From Circinella umbellata (taxonomy: Eukaryota > Mucoromycota > Mucoromycetes > Mucorales > Lichtheimiaceae), in the NCBI GenBank assembly GCA_025093555.1, contig JAIWNF010000046.1, positions 248,001 to 312,000 on the forward strand: a stretch of DNA of 64,000 bases, given 5' to 3'. This document shows, piece by piece, positions 49,701 through 63,235 of this stretch; position 1 is the first letter of the stretch; each line of letters starts with the position of its first letter. The notes under the pieces were generated by a model. It worked only from the letters and a program-made list of their open reading frames with translations, had not been told where the DNA came from and made no database searches. A program made the position numbers and the translations under genes.

Positions 49701-52700
49701 TACACCTGGCGACACTGTGACAAAAAAAATTCTATAATTTCATAGCAGTTTTCTTTTTTGACCATTCTTTCTTCTTCTCTCAAGTATAAAGAGCCGTATT
49801 GAAAAACCAATTATTTACCTATTAAAAGACTAAAAGATCCATAAAGTAAAGATAGAACTGAAGAAAAAAACTTCATTTACAAATCATTATAATTATGGGC
49901 TATTTATACTATAGGTAAAGGCAGAAATTTATTCTTGCTTTGACAGAAATGCTGTTTTGCTATGACAGAGAAGCGTCTTTGCTAGGACACGCATGTGTCA
50001 TTCCGTGCGCCCATAAAATCATATACGTATACGAATATTTAAAATGAAGTTTGATAAAGATAATATTACGTTCTGCTAAAACAAAAACTTACATCATTGT
50101 CCATACCATCATATAATGTAAATAAATAAATGACAGCTTTTACCAGGTCGAAAAAATAAATAAAAAAAAAGGGTTGTTTCATGTCGTATTTTTCCATGGT
50201 ATATATTAGTTACAATTGAAAGGTCTATAACAGAATGACATGACACAAATAATGGACGAGAAAGCCAAAGCTGTACAATATGCTTATAGGTATTATTTCT
50301 GTTAATCAATAACTTTTTTTATTCGATACTAGTTTTTATTTCATTATAAAACCGTTTTATTCTTTTCTACTAGGTTGATTACATAAAGACACCATTGTAT
50401 TATATTGAATATAATACGTAGTCACAATTGCAGTTGTACTCGAGTAGAGTTCATCATGAGAAAAATGTGCGTTAGTTTGGAATTTTGTACTAGCCCAGTG
50501 AAATCATATTTTTAAGCAATGCCAGAATCCTTCGTAGTGTTGAAAGAGTTTTTGAATCAACTACCGTATGAGAAATATGAAAAATACAAGATTACGTAAT
50601 TCTATAAATATTAACTAAGTAAAACTAATACTAATAAGTGATACTTTTATATTACGTACCTATTTATCATCATATCTAAATCTTAATGCTGTACGTAGTG
50701 GTGAGCAGCCTGATGATAACTCTCCCCTCGGAGCGAACAATAGTAATACGTAGTAATTGTTGTCTACTAATTTTTATAAATAATAACAATTGTTCAATTA
50801 ATGATTTTTTTTACCAAGATACACTTTATTTCTGAGCAATACATTCAATGTACAGTAAACAGTAGTACTTAACATAAAATAGTACTAATTATTGATGATA
50901 TAGCTAGATTTTGTTATATTATACTGAATTCTGATTATCTGTCTTGATTATAACACTAGCAACAACTATATTAAAGTCCACAGTAATATCACATATTGAT
51001 GACAACTAAGAAACATTTAGAATGTATTAAGTTTATATATACTTTCTTTTCTCATTATACTTTTAATAATAGATTATTCATTATCAAAGAAGAAACAGTC
51101 TCTCTGATGTATATGAATCTTTAATATACAATATGGACAATTTTGTTCAAGCCGGGGAGTGACATAACATGAGAACCGACACCATATATATAATATCCAA
51201 AGAAACATCGCAGGAAAAACAAAAATCTTATGATTGCTTATATTTTTGTTTTCATGATGTATGAAGCTATTAATAATATATCAATAGTAGGTTTCTCATG
51301 GAATTCAGGAGAAGAAGAACGAATTGTTTTTTTTTGACGAGCTTGGGTGACTTTTTGATGTTTAGACAAAACCATATATATTGCTTTTAACTAAAATTAA
51401 AAATCAAAAAAGTTTCACTTTGAAAAAACAGCTAATACTTTCGAGTGAAACAAAAAAGAGAAAAAAAAACCACATAATAAGTAGATTATATTTTTGTTTT
51501 AATAATATGATGGTATATTTCATAAATGATTTACCTTGTTCATCATAAAATGAGAAACATAACAGCGAATGAAAAATGTGCCTTTAGCTATTGAATTTCA
51601 TCGTGGAAAAACTATATCACATTTTTTATTAAGGGAGTATTTTCTATTATGTGCATATAATTCTTGAAAAGCATGAATTAAATACTATTACATGAATATA
51701 CAAAGAACCTAATTATAAATTAAGAACTTGTTGCCCTTACTTGTTACACGTTTGACTTAGATATTATGTAAATTTACTTGATGTGTGTATGTATGTGCGC
51801 GGACTTATGTATTTTTTTTTCTCATTTTATAAATGAAATACAATGATTATTATTAGTGAACATTTTAGAAGTGATATGCACATGGAAAATAAAAATTTCT
51901 AATTTATCATAACCATTTTTAGAATTCCAATGTATTATAAAAGTAACTTATGTAATAATCCAGCTCTATTATGCTAAACAGCAAGCTTTTTTGTACTACG
52001 TATAATAAATATATCAATGAAAAAGAGAATCAAGGGTTTACTTGTAAGCCCCGGCAAAAACGTATTCAATCGTTACTCGATTTCTTTTTTTTTTTTTTAA
52101 AAAAAACATAGCAACAAGTTAACATACACTGTTTGAAAAAAAAAACAGAATAAACAAAATAGTGTAATGATAATGAAAAAGTATTATTATCAATTACTCT
52201 TTTTTATGTGGTTGGCTTTCATATGTTGGTTGTATTGCCCTGAAATAAAGAAGAAATAAATAAATAAACTTCGGTATTATGCTTCAATTACACCGCGACC
52301 TTCTTCATACACTAATGTAGTAAACTAACCTTTTAAAAAGATGAATGCAAAATCCGGACTACTGGATAGTACATTTAATACCTATAGATAGTAATAATGT
52401 TCTGTTTAGTCTCAGTTGTCATCCATTGGAACTGTAATGGAACACTGAAGATTTATATCGCAGGAAAATCAAAGCACTAATTATTATGTTAATCTAGATA
52501 GGGAATATAGTACGTAAGGAGCAAAAATATGACTTATTAAACACAGTAGCAGTTTTTGATGATGTATGAAACAAATAGTTGTAACCCCACTTTTTCTGTA
52601 AATCAAGCCTATTTCAGACCTTAGAATCCTTCTTCAAGATTATATATGTATTTACTATTTTAAACATGATGTAAAAAAGAGTGAAAAACGAAAAAAAAAG

Positions 52701-54301
52701 AAAAACAGTCCGTTTGGTTTTCAAAATAACTCTTACAATATATTATAACATATATAAAGAAGAAGAACATAGAAATACATAAATAATAATAATAATAGTA
52801 GTAGTAGTAGCAGTAGCAGTGATAATAAAAGAAAATATGATGTTTTTAAGTACAGAGAATACTGGTCGAACATCTATTATTAACATACCTCTAAATCATT
52901 AGGTAATATGTATAGTCGTTGGATATATGCAAGAAACTTAAAATGTTCATATTGTTACTAGCAAAACGAAATGGATATAGATAATTTATTATGAACTATT
53001 TATTAAGGTTAAAACATTGATAATTCATAAAGAATTCTAGGAGAAGCAAAAAAAAGAAAAAAATAGAAAAAGGGAAAATAAGGGGTGGAGTGAGAGAAAG
53101 AAATACTATTATCACTTTTTTTCTTTTTCACTGTTGATCCAGAATAATGGGAAAAAAAAGAAAAGAAAGAAAGAAATAAAGAAAGAAAAAACTAATAAAT
53201 ACTAAATTTGTGTGTTAGTAGACTAATCGATAATGTAAAAAAAAAAAATAACTTCTGATATAATTATTACGTATTTGTAAACAGCTTTCGAAACAAAAAT
53301 ACTAATAAAAACATGCACTAAGTTTATAGGTCAAAACAAAAAAAAAAGATGCAACATTCAAAAGATAACAATGGATTATAATAAAACACTTTTTTAACAT
53401 TCTCTCTCTCTCCTATATTATAGTATAAATAATTTTAACCATTTTTTCTTCCGAGCCGATAGTTAATAATAATAATAATAATAATAATAAAATACTCATA
53501 TATAAAAAAAATACTTTAAAAAAGCATCCTAATAGTTTTCGCACGCGCCATCAGTTACTTTATGAGGAAGCCCACCTACCTATTTGCCTTCTCGGAAGTA
53601 GATTATCTCAATGCTAACCCCCTTTCTGGCATCCCGAACAAGTAAAAATAAACTTAAATAATCTGTTAGTATAATAAGAAGAAAGGAAAAAGAAAAACTA
53701 GTAATAATATACTGGAGCTAATAAACAACATATCAATAGAAAAAGGTTTGTTAAATGTACAAATTGAAAACGTTCTATGATAGATAAATGTTAACCAATT
53801 GAAAAGAACTAAACAAAATAAGAAAAAAAAACTGCTGGACCTGCATTTTTTCTTCTTTCATTTGTTATAGCTTATTCATGTTTATACCATATGAAAAAAA
53901 AAAGGGAAAAAGAGAGAGCGAGAGAGAAAGTATATACATCATAAATATGTGTTCCGTGTCTTTTCTCCTTCCTCCTACAAAAATTTACATGCGACTGTTG
54001 CATTATAGTGTCTCACTTTTTTTTTTACTCCTCTTTGGCATGGCGATCTTTGAGTATAGAGATGTTATTACTATTATTATTTTACTGCTATTGTATATAG
54101 TAAACAATCATTATTTGCAAAGAAAGAGATATCCATCTTATAGTTTTCTTCTTTAAAAACATCTCTTTTTTCTTCTTTTTTTTTCTCTCTCTTTCTTTAA
54201 ATCAATAATAAACTACTACCTGTCGACCTCATTTCCCTTTTTTTTTCTTAAGTTACCATATTAAAACACTATAGAAGTAACAGAATAATTATAATCAAAA
54301 T
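46791..54301. other. 7.5-kb AT-rich stretch without a supported gene
   Basis: This is the longest gene-free region in the window. Both strands are dense in stops; the few short frames (47023-47217, 47696-47884, 50109-50309, 53878-54156) have Lys/Phe/Leu-rich compositions expected from A/T runs. It contains long homopolymer runs (T-run ending about 48054, A/T runs at 52080-52145), purine runs near 53040-53180, an (AAT)n microsatellite at about 53465-53490, and a GC-richer island at about 53530-53650. The last part is the promoter/leader of the receptor gene. Confidence 0.6.
53465..53490. repeat. AAT trinucleotide microsatellite
   Basis: About eight to nine AAT units in tandem, ~800 bp upstream of the receptor start codon. 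Simple-sequence repeat; likely to vary in length between strains. Confidence 0.85.
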
Positions 54302-56681
54302 ATGGAAACAACTATTCAAACAACACCAATAGATGGCCAAGAAATAATACCTGATTTACGATTCAGTGAGCCTTGGCAAACAGAATCAATACATCAAATC
54401 AATATAATAGCTAACAGTATATCCGTTGTATCCGCATTTATCGTTCTTATCCTGTTATTAGCCATGCGAATTTATGACCATCGACTTGTAGACAGGGTAT
54501 CATTACGTTTGACAGCTGCTATCTCTCTAACAGATATGATCTCATCATCATCTTTATTGGTTTATAACTACTTAAGTAATACAGGGTCAAATTGTGAAAT
54601 AGCAGCTTTTTTGGTTATCTGGTTGAGTAATCAATATATCTTTTTATCAACTGCTATTGCATTCAATCTTCAATGGTTATTCTTACAAAGTCGTTATTAT
54701 AATCCCGTATTCGAAAGATGGTAACAATATATAGATATACCTTTTTTTTATATATATGAAAAATTGGTTCTAATACGTAGTATATAATTAGGTATTATAT
54801 TGTTTCTGTTTTACTCTCTATTATAACAGCTATTGTACCACTCGTGGGTCATGTTTTGGGGTATGATGAGGCCCAAGGTGTTTGTTGGTATACACGTAAG
54901 TAAACGTTTTCTAGAAGTATTACACATAGAGCTATAGACATAACGTACCAATGATATTAACAAAAAAATATCAACAATGTATATATATATATATATATTT
55001 AGCATCATATACATCATCAACTCAACTTTGGGAATATGGAACATATATTATACCACAACTCATTTGTTTGACTTATTGTACCACAATCGTTCTATTGGTA
55101 ATTATAAAATTATTACGTAACTCAAATTCAACAACTGATGATCAAGAAAATCATACATCAACACCATCATCGTCTCAAAAAATTGTTTGTAATGTTGCTC
55201 GTCGTATTCTTCTTTACCCAGCAACAACTTTTTTTACACAACTTGGATTTATTATTTCTGAAATTTATATGTTTAGTACATTAAAGTAAGTTTTTTTTTT
55301 CTCTTTTCGGATTTGCATTATATATGTATATCCAGCTATTACTTTACTTTTTTTTTTTGATCTCAAGAGATACACATGGATCAAAGCTAACAACACGTGT
55401 TTTTATATTATATTATAGAGTGAGTTACGAACTCAATATATGGGGAGTACTTACAAAGGCGCTTCCGGGATTTTTTAATTTGGTAGTGTTTTTGATGGAT
55501 CCTGCATTTATCGGTGCGCTCAGACTCTTGAAACGGTAAATTATATACACCCCCTAACCCTTTTTTTTTTCTTTTTCCTTTTTTAAAATATTAACTTGTT
55601 ATATTATAGTGACTTGATCCGTCGTTATGGAGATACGCCATCGGATCTACATCGATCTAATTCGCATCGAAGTTCTGATAAGCGATCTAGTAAAATTTAT
55701 GCAGATCATGGTGCACTTGATTTTGTGATGCCTCAACATACTACTTGTACATCTCTTGCTCCTTTGGCAAAAGACCCACAACAGCAAGATTCTCAAAAAA
55801 CATCGAATAATCGATTTATGAGGTGGTTCGTGAATCGGATTTTTAAACCATCTTCTTCTTCTTCTACAAATATAAATAATTCAATCCCTACTCCTTCTTC
55901 TTCTTCTACGGAAATGCATAATAATAACAATAATAATAATATTACCTCTTCCTCGGAGAGAACAGGAAGCACACCTTTTTCATCTTCCGATGAACTGCCA
56001 ACATTTTTAAATTCACCCACAGTTTATTTGATAGGAGAAGATACACCTTATCAACGACATGATATTATAAAAGATTATCCTTCTATCAATTCACTACATC
56101 AACAACAAGAAGAAACAAACAACAATGAATATTTCACTATACCAGTATTTTTTAAAGATCAATTAGATGAAGCAGTACCATGGAGAGTATTAGAAGCATC
56201 ATTTGATGAACAAGAAGAACAACCTAATAATAATAATAATTACAACAATCAACAGCAAGATCCATATCAAAATGGTTCATCAGGAAGTTATAGCAATACA
56301 GGAATGGATAGTTGGCTTGAATTAAGTGAACCTGTATCTCCATCAAAAATGTCTCAATGGTTAACAAAACGTGGTGATTCATTTGAAATAGTACGTGAAA
56401 GGGTTGTAAGAAGTTCAAAAAGTATACGTCGGTGGTGTAAACATCAGCAACAATTTTATCAAGATGACCAACATGAAAGAATGGATGATACCATACATGT
56501 AACAACTACACCACCCGATAATGATGGTTATATAACAACATCATCAGCACGACAAAGAGATTCAAGAACTTTATCAGGTTGTCAATTTGATTGTTATAAT
56601 AATACTTTCTTACAATCTGTTCCTGAATCACATTTGGAATCATTTGAACAACAACAACAAGAGCTAACAAGAGGAATATAA
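54302..56681 (+). CDS. Seven-helix receptor, cAMP-receptor/Git3-like GPCR with long cytosolic tail
   Basis: Five exons (54302-54720, 54792-54895, 55003-55285, 55419-55535, 55610-56681) join in phase to 664 residues. The N-terminus (about 1-38) is extracellular with no signal peptide. Hydrophobic helices follow in GPCR-like order: SISVVSAFIVLILLLAMRI, SLRLTAAISLTDMISSSSLL, ...AAFLVIWLSNQYIFLSTAIA, YYIVSVLLSIITAIVPLVGH, YIIPQLICLTYCTTIVLLVI, ATTFFTQLGFIISEIYMF and WGVLTKALPGFFNLVVFLMD, then FIGALRLLKRDLIRRYGD entering the cytosol. Conserved cysteines sit before helix 3 (SNCEIAAF) and in loop 2 (GVCWYT), the usual disulfide pair. The ~350-residue tail is rich in Ser, Asn and Gln. This resembles fungal and Dictyostelium cAMP-receptor/Git3-like receptors that signal through G-alpha; the ligand is unknown. 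Confidence 0.88.
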
Positions 56682-57021
56682 CCCCCCATTATTTCGTTTT
56701 TTTATGCCCGCTTCTCTCATTCTGTTTTTTTATATATGTTGTAAATAAATAAATAAATAAATAATTGCATGTACAAATAAATAATTAAAAAAAACTTATT
56801 TTATACATAATATTTTTTTTCAAGTATAATTAATAGATTTAAATGTTTTTTTTTTCCTTTTTTTAAATAATAATAAATCATAATATCAAAAATGAGCATC
56901 TTCAAAAAAAAAAAAGAGAGAGAGAAAAAAAGAAAGTGGAAAAGAGGGGAGGGATATGCTTTACGTTGTAAGAAAAAAAAAACCAAAAAAAAAAAAAAAG
57001 AAATAGAGAAATTAATAGAAT
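56682..57021. other. Convergent 3' region between receptor and unknown gene, 340 bp
   Basis: Shared terminator region of two genes reading toward each other. It contains an (AAAT)n run at about 56743-56764 with several AATAAA words that could serve polyadenylation of the receptor mRNA, and long A-runs near 56905 and 56980-57000. Confidence 0.6.
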
Positions 57022-58530
57022 TTAAAATGAGTTACGCCGATGAATCATGGGGCGTAAAGAAGAAGTGGGTGTCATAGATGTTATTGACAATGGAGAGTGT
57101 GGAGTTGTTGTTATATTATTATAATAAGAGCTATTATTATTGTTATACCCAGGCTGGGTTCTTGATCGAGTAATAGCAAGTGCAGCATAATGTTGTTGTC
57201 GTTGTTGTTGATCTAAGGTATACAAACTACTCGTACCACCATGACGGATTGCATCATGTAAGAGCGGAGCAGGTCTTTGTTGAATTTTTCGATAGACAGA
57301 TGACCTACGAGGAAGTATAACACGTCGACCACTACGTCGTTGAAAACAAACCTGTCCACGTGTTGGTGTTGTCGGAGATGTCACTTTTGAAGTAACAAAA
57401 CTATCTTTAGATGATAAAGAACAAGTAGAGGATGAGGATGAGGAGGAGGTGGAGGAGGAGGTAGTGTCGTTATCATAAGATCCAGGTACAGATAATCGGC
57501 GTGCAAACCATTGAATAGGTCGACTCGTTGAAATAACAACCCGATCTACCATGACATTAGCAAATGCAAAGAAAAACGCCCATGCAATCATACCCGTTAT
57601 ATGATGTGGTTCAGTTGTCGACATGGATTCAAATACCATTGAAATAAGTGTATGGGGTATATGTAATAATGGTAATATCAATAAAGCAGAAAGTCGTGGA
57701 TCTACCATCGACGGAGCTTGTTGATTTTCGTTTCTTGTTGTTCTTGTTGTTGTCGTTGCTAATAATTTTCTTGCGGCCGTAAATGTTGCATAATGGTGTT
57801 TATTATGAGTATAATTATTATCATGATGTAAAAGCATCGTTGTTGTTGTTGTTGTTTCCGATGATGATGATGGTGATGATGATGATAATTCTTCACTTTC
57901 TTCATTTTCTTTTTCTAAAGAAGCAAGGTCACGTGATAAGGACTCGACCAATGCCATAGATGAGTCTAGTCTTTTATATGATTCAATTAATGGATCCCGT
58001 AACAATGTTTGTGTTTCTGAAGCACGTCGACTCATGGGTCGTGAATTTGTTGGTGTTGTTGGGCGACGCTGTATGACCAACATAGGACAAGAACGTGGGC
58101 GTACAGAAGGCTTTTGTCGGTATTGATTTTTGACGATCGCTGCACCAAATTGTTTATTGTTAGAGCTTAAGGATACTTCTGTTGGTAAAGGTGATGATGG
58201 ACCAATCGATACGGTAGGCGATGTGGCGATAGATGAGGATGTAGGGGATGAAGGTGAAAATAATTGTTGATTATTATCCAAAAAATATGATGAAGTAGAA
58301 GATGAGGATGATGTAGAGGATGATACACTTGAACCGCGAATGCGGTTTTGTTGTACTAATAATGCGGACGGTCGTATACTACGAGGTAATCTTGATGGCG
58401 GTGTTTGTTTATTATGACGAGTAGACGGAGGAGCTTGTATAGGAGGTGGCGGTTGTTGTTGCATTTCATTATTATCTTGTAATTCTTTTTGTACGTCCAT
58501 TTCATTTTTATCTTCTACAATATCCTCATA

Positions 58531-58563
<33 letters not shown>

Positions 58564-59032
58564 TATATGATAATCATGATGGTGATGATCTCTTTGGACA
58601 GCATCGTTTGCTTCTTGTAAAAGATTATTTAAAATTCCAGATATTCGATCAAAAGTTTCTTCATTACCACTATCTTGTTCATCCTCATTATCACCTGAAT
58701 CACGATCATCATCAAAATCAGAAAGTAATGCCAATGCTGAATCTGGACGTGTAATGGTATGACGACGTGGTCGATGGTGGTTTCCATAGCGATGGCTACT
58801 ATTATTTGGTGTTGACATGGACGGAAAAGGTTCCGGTCTTTGTATCAATTCTTCTAGCGGAGGTGCATCCTACAAAAAAAAAAAAAGTAAAGCGAGAAAA
58901 GAACCAATGATAGTGCATAAATTAATATAACATCTTTCATACATATAAAAAAAACAAGATAAAAAAAAGAGAGTTTTTAAGGCTTCTTTTTTTTTAAATA
59001 ATAATAAAAATAATAGATACCATGGTAACCAT
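57022..59032 (-). CDS. Largely disordered 619-residue protein with a hydrophobic pair, family unknown
   Basis: Exon 1 (59032-59021, encoding MVTM) and exon 2 (58869-57022) join in phase; the exon-2 frame is a single long run without stops. Residues 1-~340 are low-complexity: an acidic stretch (EEEEEEEEEYEDI), Gln/Pro runs and long Ser runs. In the middle are DSSMALVESLSRDLASLEKE (helical) and the only hydrophobic part, around 385-445: LSALLILPLLHIPHTLISMV and GMIAWAFFFAFANVMVDRVV, two likely membrane segments. A basic, Arg-rich tail follows. The pattern looks like a membrane-anchored protein, but I do not recognise the family. The 4-codon first exon rests on one good splice pair and start context and is the weakest part of the model; translation could also start at an ATG inside exon 2. 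Confidence 0.7.
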
Positions 59033-59697
59033 TTTTTTCCTTTAAAAAAAAAGAAATATAAAAGATGTGTATATATATAGATTTATATGAATGTATATGT
59101 AATGTATATACGATGCGGATAAAAAGTGAGAGAAAGTATGTGTGCGTGTATGTGTGTATGTGTGTGTGTTGGGTAATAGTTTTATAATATTTATATATAT
59201 ATATGTGCAAATGGTCTAATTTATCACTCTCTTTAAAAGGATAAATAACAATAATAATAATAATAATAATAAATGATATGTATAAATAAAAGAAGAATAT
59301 AAAAATAAAAAAAAGAAAAGAGAAAGAAAAAGAAAAAAAAAGACACAACTTTACAAAAAATCTAAAAAGAAAAGAAAAAGGAGATGCAAGAAGCAGAAGA
59401 AGGGGGGGGGGAGGGGAGAACTAAAGAAAGTGAGAGATATATATATATGTGTGTGTGTGTGAGCAAGAAAGAGAATAATATTATATGAACGCGTTTTCCG
59501 TACACCACCCCCCATATCTCGCACAATTTTATTTTTTTTATGGTTCTTCTGCGAACTGCACATGACTATCGATGTGTTATTAATGATGATGATGTTATGT
59601 TGTTTTTTTTTTGGTTGTTGATGATGATTAAAAAAATGTTATAATGTAAAAGAAAAAAAAATAATATAAAGTGGGATAAATTTCTCTTTTTTCTTCT
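59033..59697. other. Intergenic, 665 bp, simple-sequence rich
   Basis: This holds the promoter of the disordered-protein gene and the 3' flank of the AAA ATPase gene, both on the minus strand. It has TGTG runs (59148-59171 and 59451-59461), an (AAT)n run near 59250-59271, a G-run (59401-59416), and A/G-rich tracts. No gene is visible. Confidence 0.6.
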
Positions 59698-62600
59698 CTA
59701 TTGAGAAAATCCAATCGTTTTTTGTTTACGTTTAATTCCACCATCACCATATTCTGATGCCCATTTACGAAGATCTTTAATCGTGTCCATATCTTCACTT
59801 GAACTTGGCCTTACAAGTTTTAAAGCTTCATTAAAATAACTTTGGTTCAATATTTGTTTTTCTTGAGTAATAGCTTCCTTTTGTGCTGCCTTAAGCGCAG
59901 CTGTCACACAGAGGTTTTTCAGGTCCGATCCTGAAAAGTGTTTAGTTGCCCGCGCCAGCTCCGCCACGGATACTTTATGCTCTTCTTCATCTTGAAGAAG
60001 CATGCGTAATATCTCTGCCCGGTCTTCCTCATTCGGTAAATCCACTATAACACAAATAAATACATACATAGTTTAGTATAAGTTACTCATAAAATAAGGG
60101 CCTTTTGTCTTTTTTCTTTTTTTTGGTTGTTGTTGATAGATTATTATAATAAGAATCACGGAAGGCGGAGGAGTAAAAAAAAACACAAAAAACAGGGTTT
60201 TCATTGATGGTGTTACCTAAAATGCGTCTGGGGAGACGTCGAAGTACAGCATCATCTAAATCCCGCGGTCGATTTGTAGCTGCCATAACAATAACTCCTT
60301 GATTATCACTTGTTAATCCATCCCATTCAACCATGAATTGATTAATAATTTCTCTATGTGCATTGGATGTAGAATCAGATCGACGTCGACTCATAATACT
60401 ATCTACTTCGTCAATAAAAATAACACAAGATGGTGATGCAAGTTTTCGAGCTAATGAAAATAAAGCCTAAAAAAAAAAAGGTCGTTTCTGACAAGTCAGT
60501 GCGTGCAAGTTCCCTTTGTGGAATTCCCGTAAACAATAATGAATCAATTGGACAATTAAAAAAACAAAACAATCATTTTTGTTTTTACCTTGACATTTTT
60601 CTCTCCTTCTCCAATATACATTTCGTAACTATAATAAAAAACAAAAAATAAAGTCAATATTACTATTTTCTTGTTATGCAGGAAAATAATAAAAGGCTAT
60701 TCCTTTTCCTGATGACTGACTATCAATTAATAGCCCTCCTTCCCCCCAAAAAAAAAATGGTTTTCCTCCTCCCCCCCCACACCTCTTTCCCTTATTACAC
60801 TTACATATCACTTGCTTGTACTTCTAACATCCGACTACCACCTGCTTTACAAATAGCCTTAGCAAGCATTGTCTAAAAAAAAAAGGTTAAAAATCAGAAA
60901 AAAAAGGTTCCGTCAAAAGTAAAAATTATATTAAAAATAAAATAAATATAACTTTTTACTTTGCCAGTGCCAGGAGGTCCAAATAATAATACACCTGGAA
61001 TAAAGTTCTTTTTTAAAATGCCCCGTCTAAACAAATCCGGCCGTGCCAGCGGCAGGGTGATCAATGTCTGTAATGTATCAATGGTGGTTGACGGGGCCCT
61101 AATATCATCAAAGGATACCTGCACCTTATCTATTTGGGAGTTATTTTATATATGCAAATATAAATTTTTTTTAATCGCCTGATTAAGTATAAAATATAGT
61201 GTATAAATAAATAAATAAATAATCACGCAACACTCACATGGATCAACAATTCGAGTTAATAATCGCTGTTCATATTCATCACAATATTTTTTAAGCTCTG
61301 TTATATCCAAAGTGTCAATATTACTACCACTGGTGCCACTCTCTTGATTATTTGTATCAGTGATAGTACTAGTAGTCAGTCGTATTTTTTGTGATTCTAA
61401 TGTCTTATTTAACTGTTTCCTTATCATGACACTTTTCCGTACAACTTGATTTGCTGCAATCATATCTTCCAAGTCCACTGTTGTCTTTTTATGTCGAAGT
61501 GCATGTCCAATAGCAAATGTAACATGTCGCTCAATTTCAATACCAGTCCAAATATTTTCTTGAATGCCTTCCAATCTCGTTGCCAAGTCTGTTACTAATG
61601 TACGGTGCTGTTGTGTTAAATGATTTTGACTGTTCTTTATCCCATTTACATTCTTTTGTTGAAGTATAATTAATAGTTGCTTTGCATTGATTTCACCCAT
61701 CCGTCTTGCCGCATCTAATTTCATTTGAGATTCCCACGCATTCAAAAGATTATTATCATAAAGTGGCGGTGGTATACTAATACATTTCATTGTAGGCATG
61801 AGTGGTATTTCATCTTCATTCAATGCTTGTTTATAGTTGATTTGATTGGATGTAAGAGAAGGTGAATATCCAGCAAGAGCGACGATTTTATGCCCTTTTT
61901 GCTTTAAATGTTCAATAGCTGTCGAGAGTGATTTAAGTATAAGTGTAGGAGGCAAATCATGCATGTCACCATAATCACGAAGATAAATTAATTTAGGTAT
62001 TTGACTTGTACCCTTTTCCTTGTGGCCAGATAGTAATATGCGTTCAAATGCAGCAGTATATCGAGTAGCTATTTCCTCCATGGTTTTAGGTGTTATAGCA
62101 GGTAATGCTGCTGATTTATTTTCATCCACTGTTTTGTCACCTTTTGCTTCTTCTTCCTCATCTGTTGTTGCTGTTGTTGACACGGTTTTTTTATTATTTG
62201 TATTCATTTTTTCAAGAATACCCATTAAACCTTCTTGATGATCAGGATCATATTCAAGTAAAGGAAATTGATCTCCTCCTGTTTTAATAGCTTCTGAAAT
62301 AGATAAATCTGTATAATCAGGTCGAATGGCAACGACAGCCGCTGTTCCAGAATCTGAAAGTGTCATGGATGGTAATATGGTCATTACTAAAAATAAATAA
62401 TAAATATTAATTCTACTCCCCATTTTAATCACTGCATAATTTTTATATATATATATATTTAATATGTTACCATTTTCATCCACACTTTGTGCCATAGCAA
62501 CAAAATCTTGTGCATCAAATATCACTAAATCAGCACCCACATCTATAGCCAATTGTCGAGCGATCGAATCTTGCATAAATGTAGCTCCTCGACCAGGTAT

Positions 62601-63235
62601 ATTTAGAAGAATATGATCTGAATGATTATATGCAGCTAATGGACCTTTAGAAGCAAGACCTGCTTCAACTACTTGTCCAAGTTCTTCCCATAAATAATCT
62701 GGAATACTTTTTATATATTCAGTATTTATACTTTGTCTCGGAATGCTTTGATGACGAAGATAATTGGAATCAATAAACGATTCTATTAATTAGAAATAAA
62801 AAAAAACGTTAAATATTACAATGTATATGAATATCAGCCACTCCCTCACCCTTTTTTTTTTAGAAAAAATATACAACTTTTACTTGGAAAAACTTGAATC
62901 GATCGTCTACTTTTTCGTGTGACCTTACGACCTTTTGTTGGATTTTCAGTAGCATTAGATCCATTGACCTTATTTTGATTCAAAGTAGATTTTTCGGAAT
63001 CATTAGAAGGAATGTTATTCGATATAGGTAAATTATCACTCTCGTTATTATTATTATTATTATTTGTTGCTGGAGCTGGAGCTGGAGCTGGTGTTGCTGC
63101 TGCTGTTGATGCTTTTTTAGCTTTTGACGATAATAAATAAGACGTAATAGGAATTGCATTAGGCGTAATCCATCTTGGTGATCTTGACTGTTGTAAAGTC
63201 AATTTGGCCAGACGAGAAACCAAGACCGTTGACAT
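59698..63235 (-). CDS. AAA ATPase with probable mitochondrial leader (Msp1/ATAD-related AAA domain)
   Basis: Eight exons (63235-62884, 62782-62471, 62386-61238, 61129-60960, 60872-60805, 60628-60589, 60466-60217, 60044-59698) join in phase to 895 residues. The N-terminus (MSTVLVSRLAKLTLQQSRSPR) is basic, Ser/Leu-rich and free of acidic residues, as expected for mitochondrial import. A low-complexity Ala/Pro and Asn stretch follows, then a ~480-residue region with its own alpha/beta pattern (LLNIPGRGATFMQDSIARQL, VGADLVIFDAQDFV) that looks like a degenerate ATPase-like domain. The C-terminal AAA module is complete: SFDDIRAP..LITLPLARPDLF, Walker A GPPGTGK (655-661), VIFIDEVDS (~712-720), sensor MAATNRP, arginine pair RRLPRRI, and the lid helix KHFSGSDLKNLC. 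This spelling is closest to Msp1/ATAD1-like membrane-protein extractors. An exact role is inference. Confidence 0.88.
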
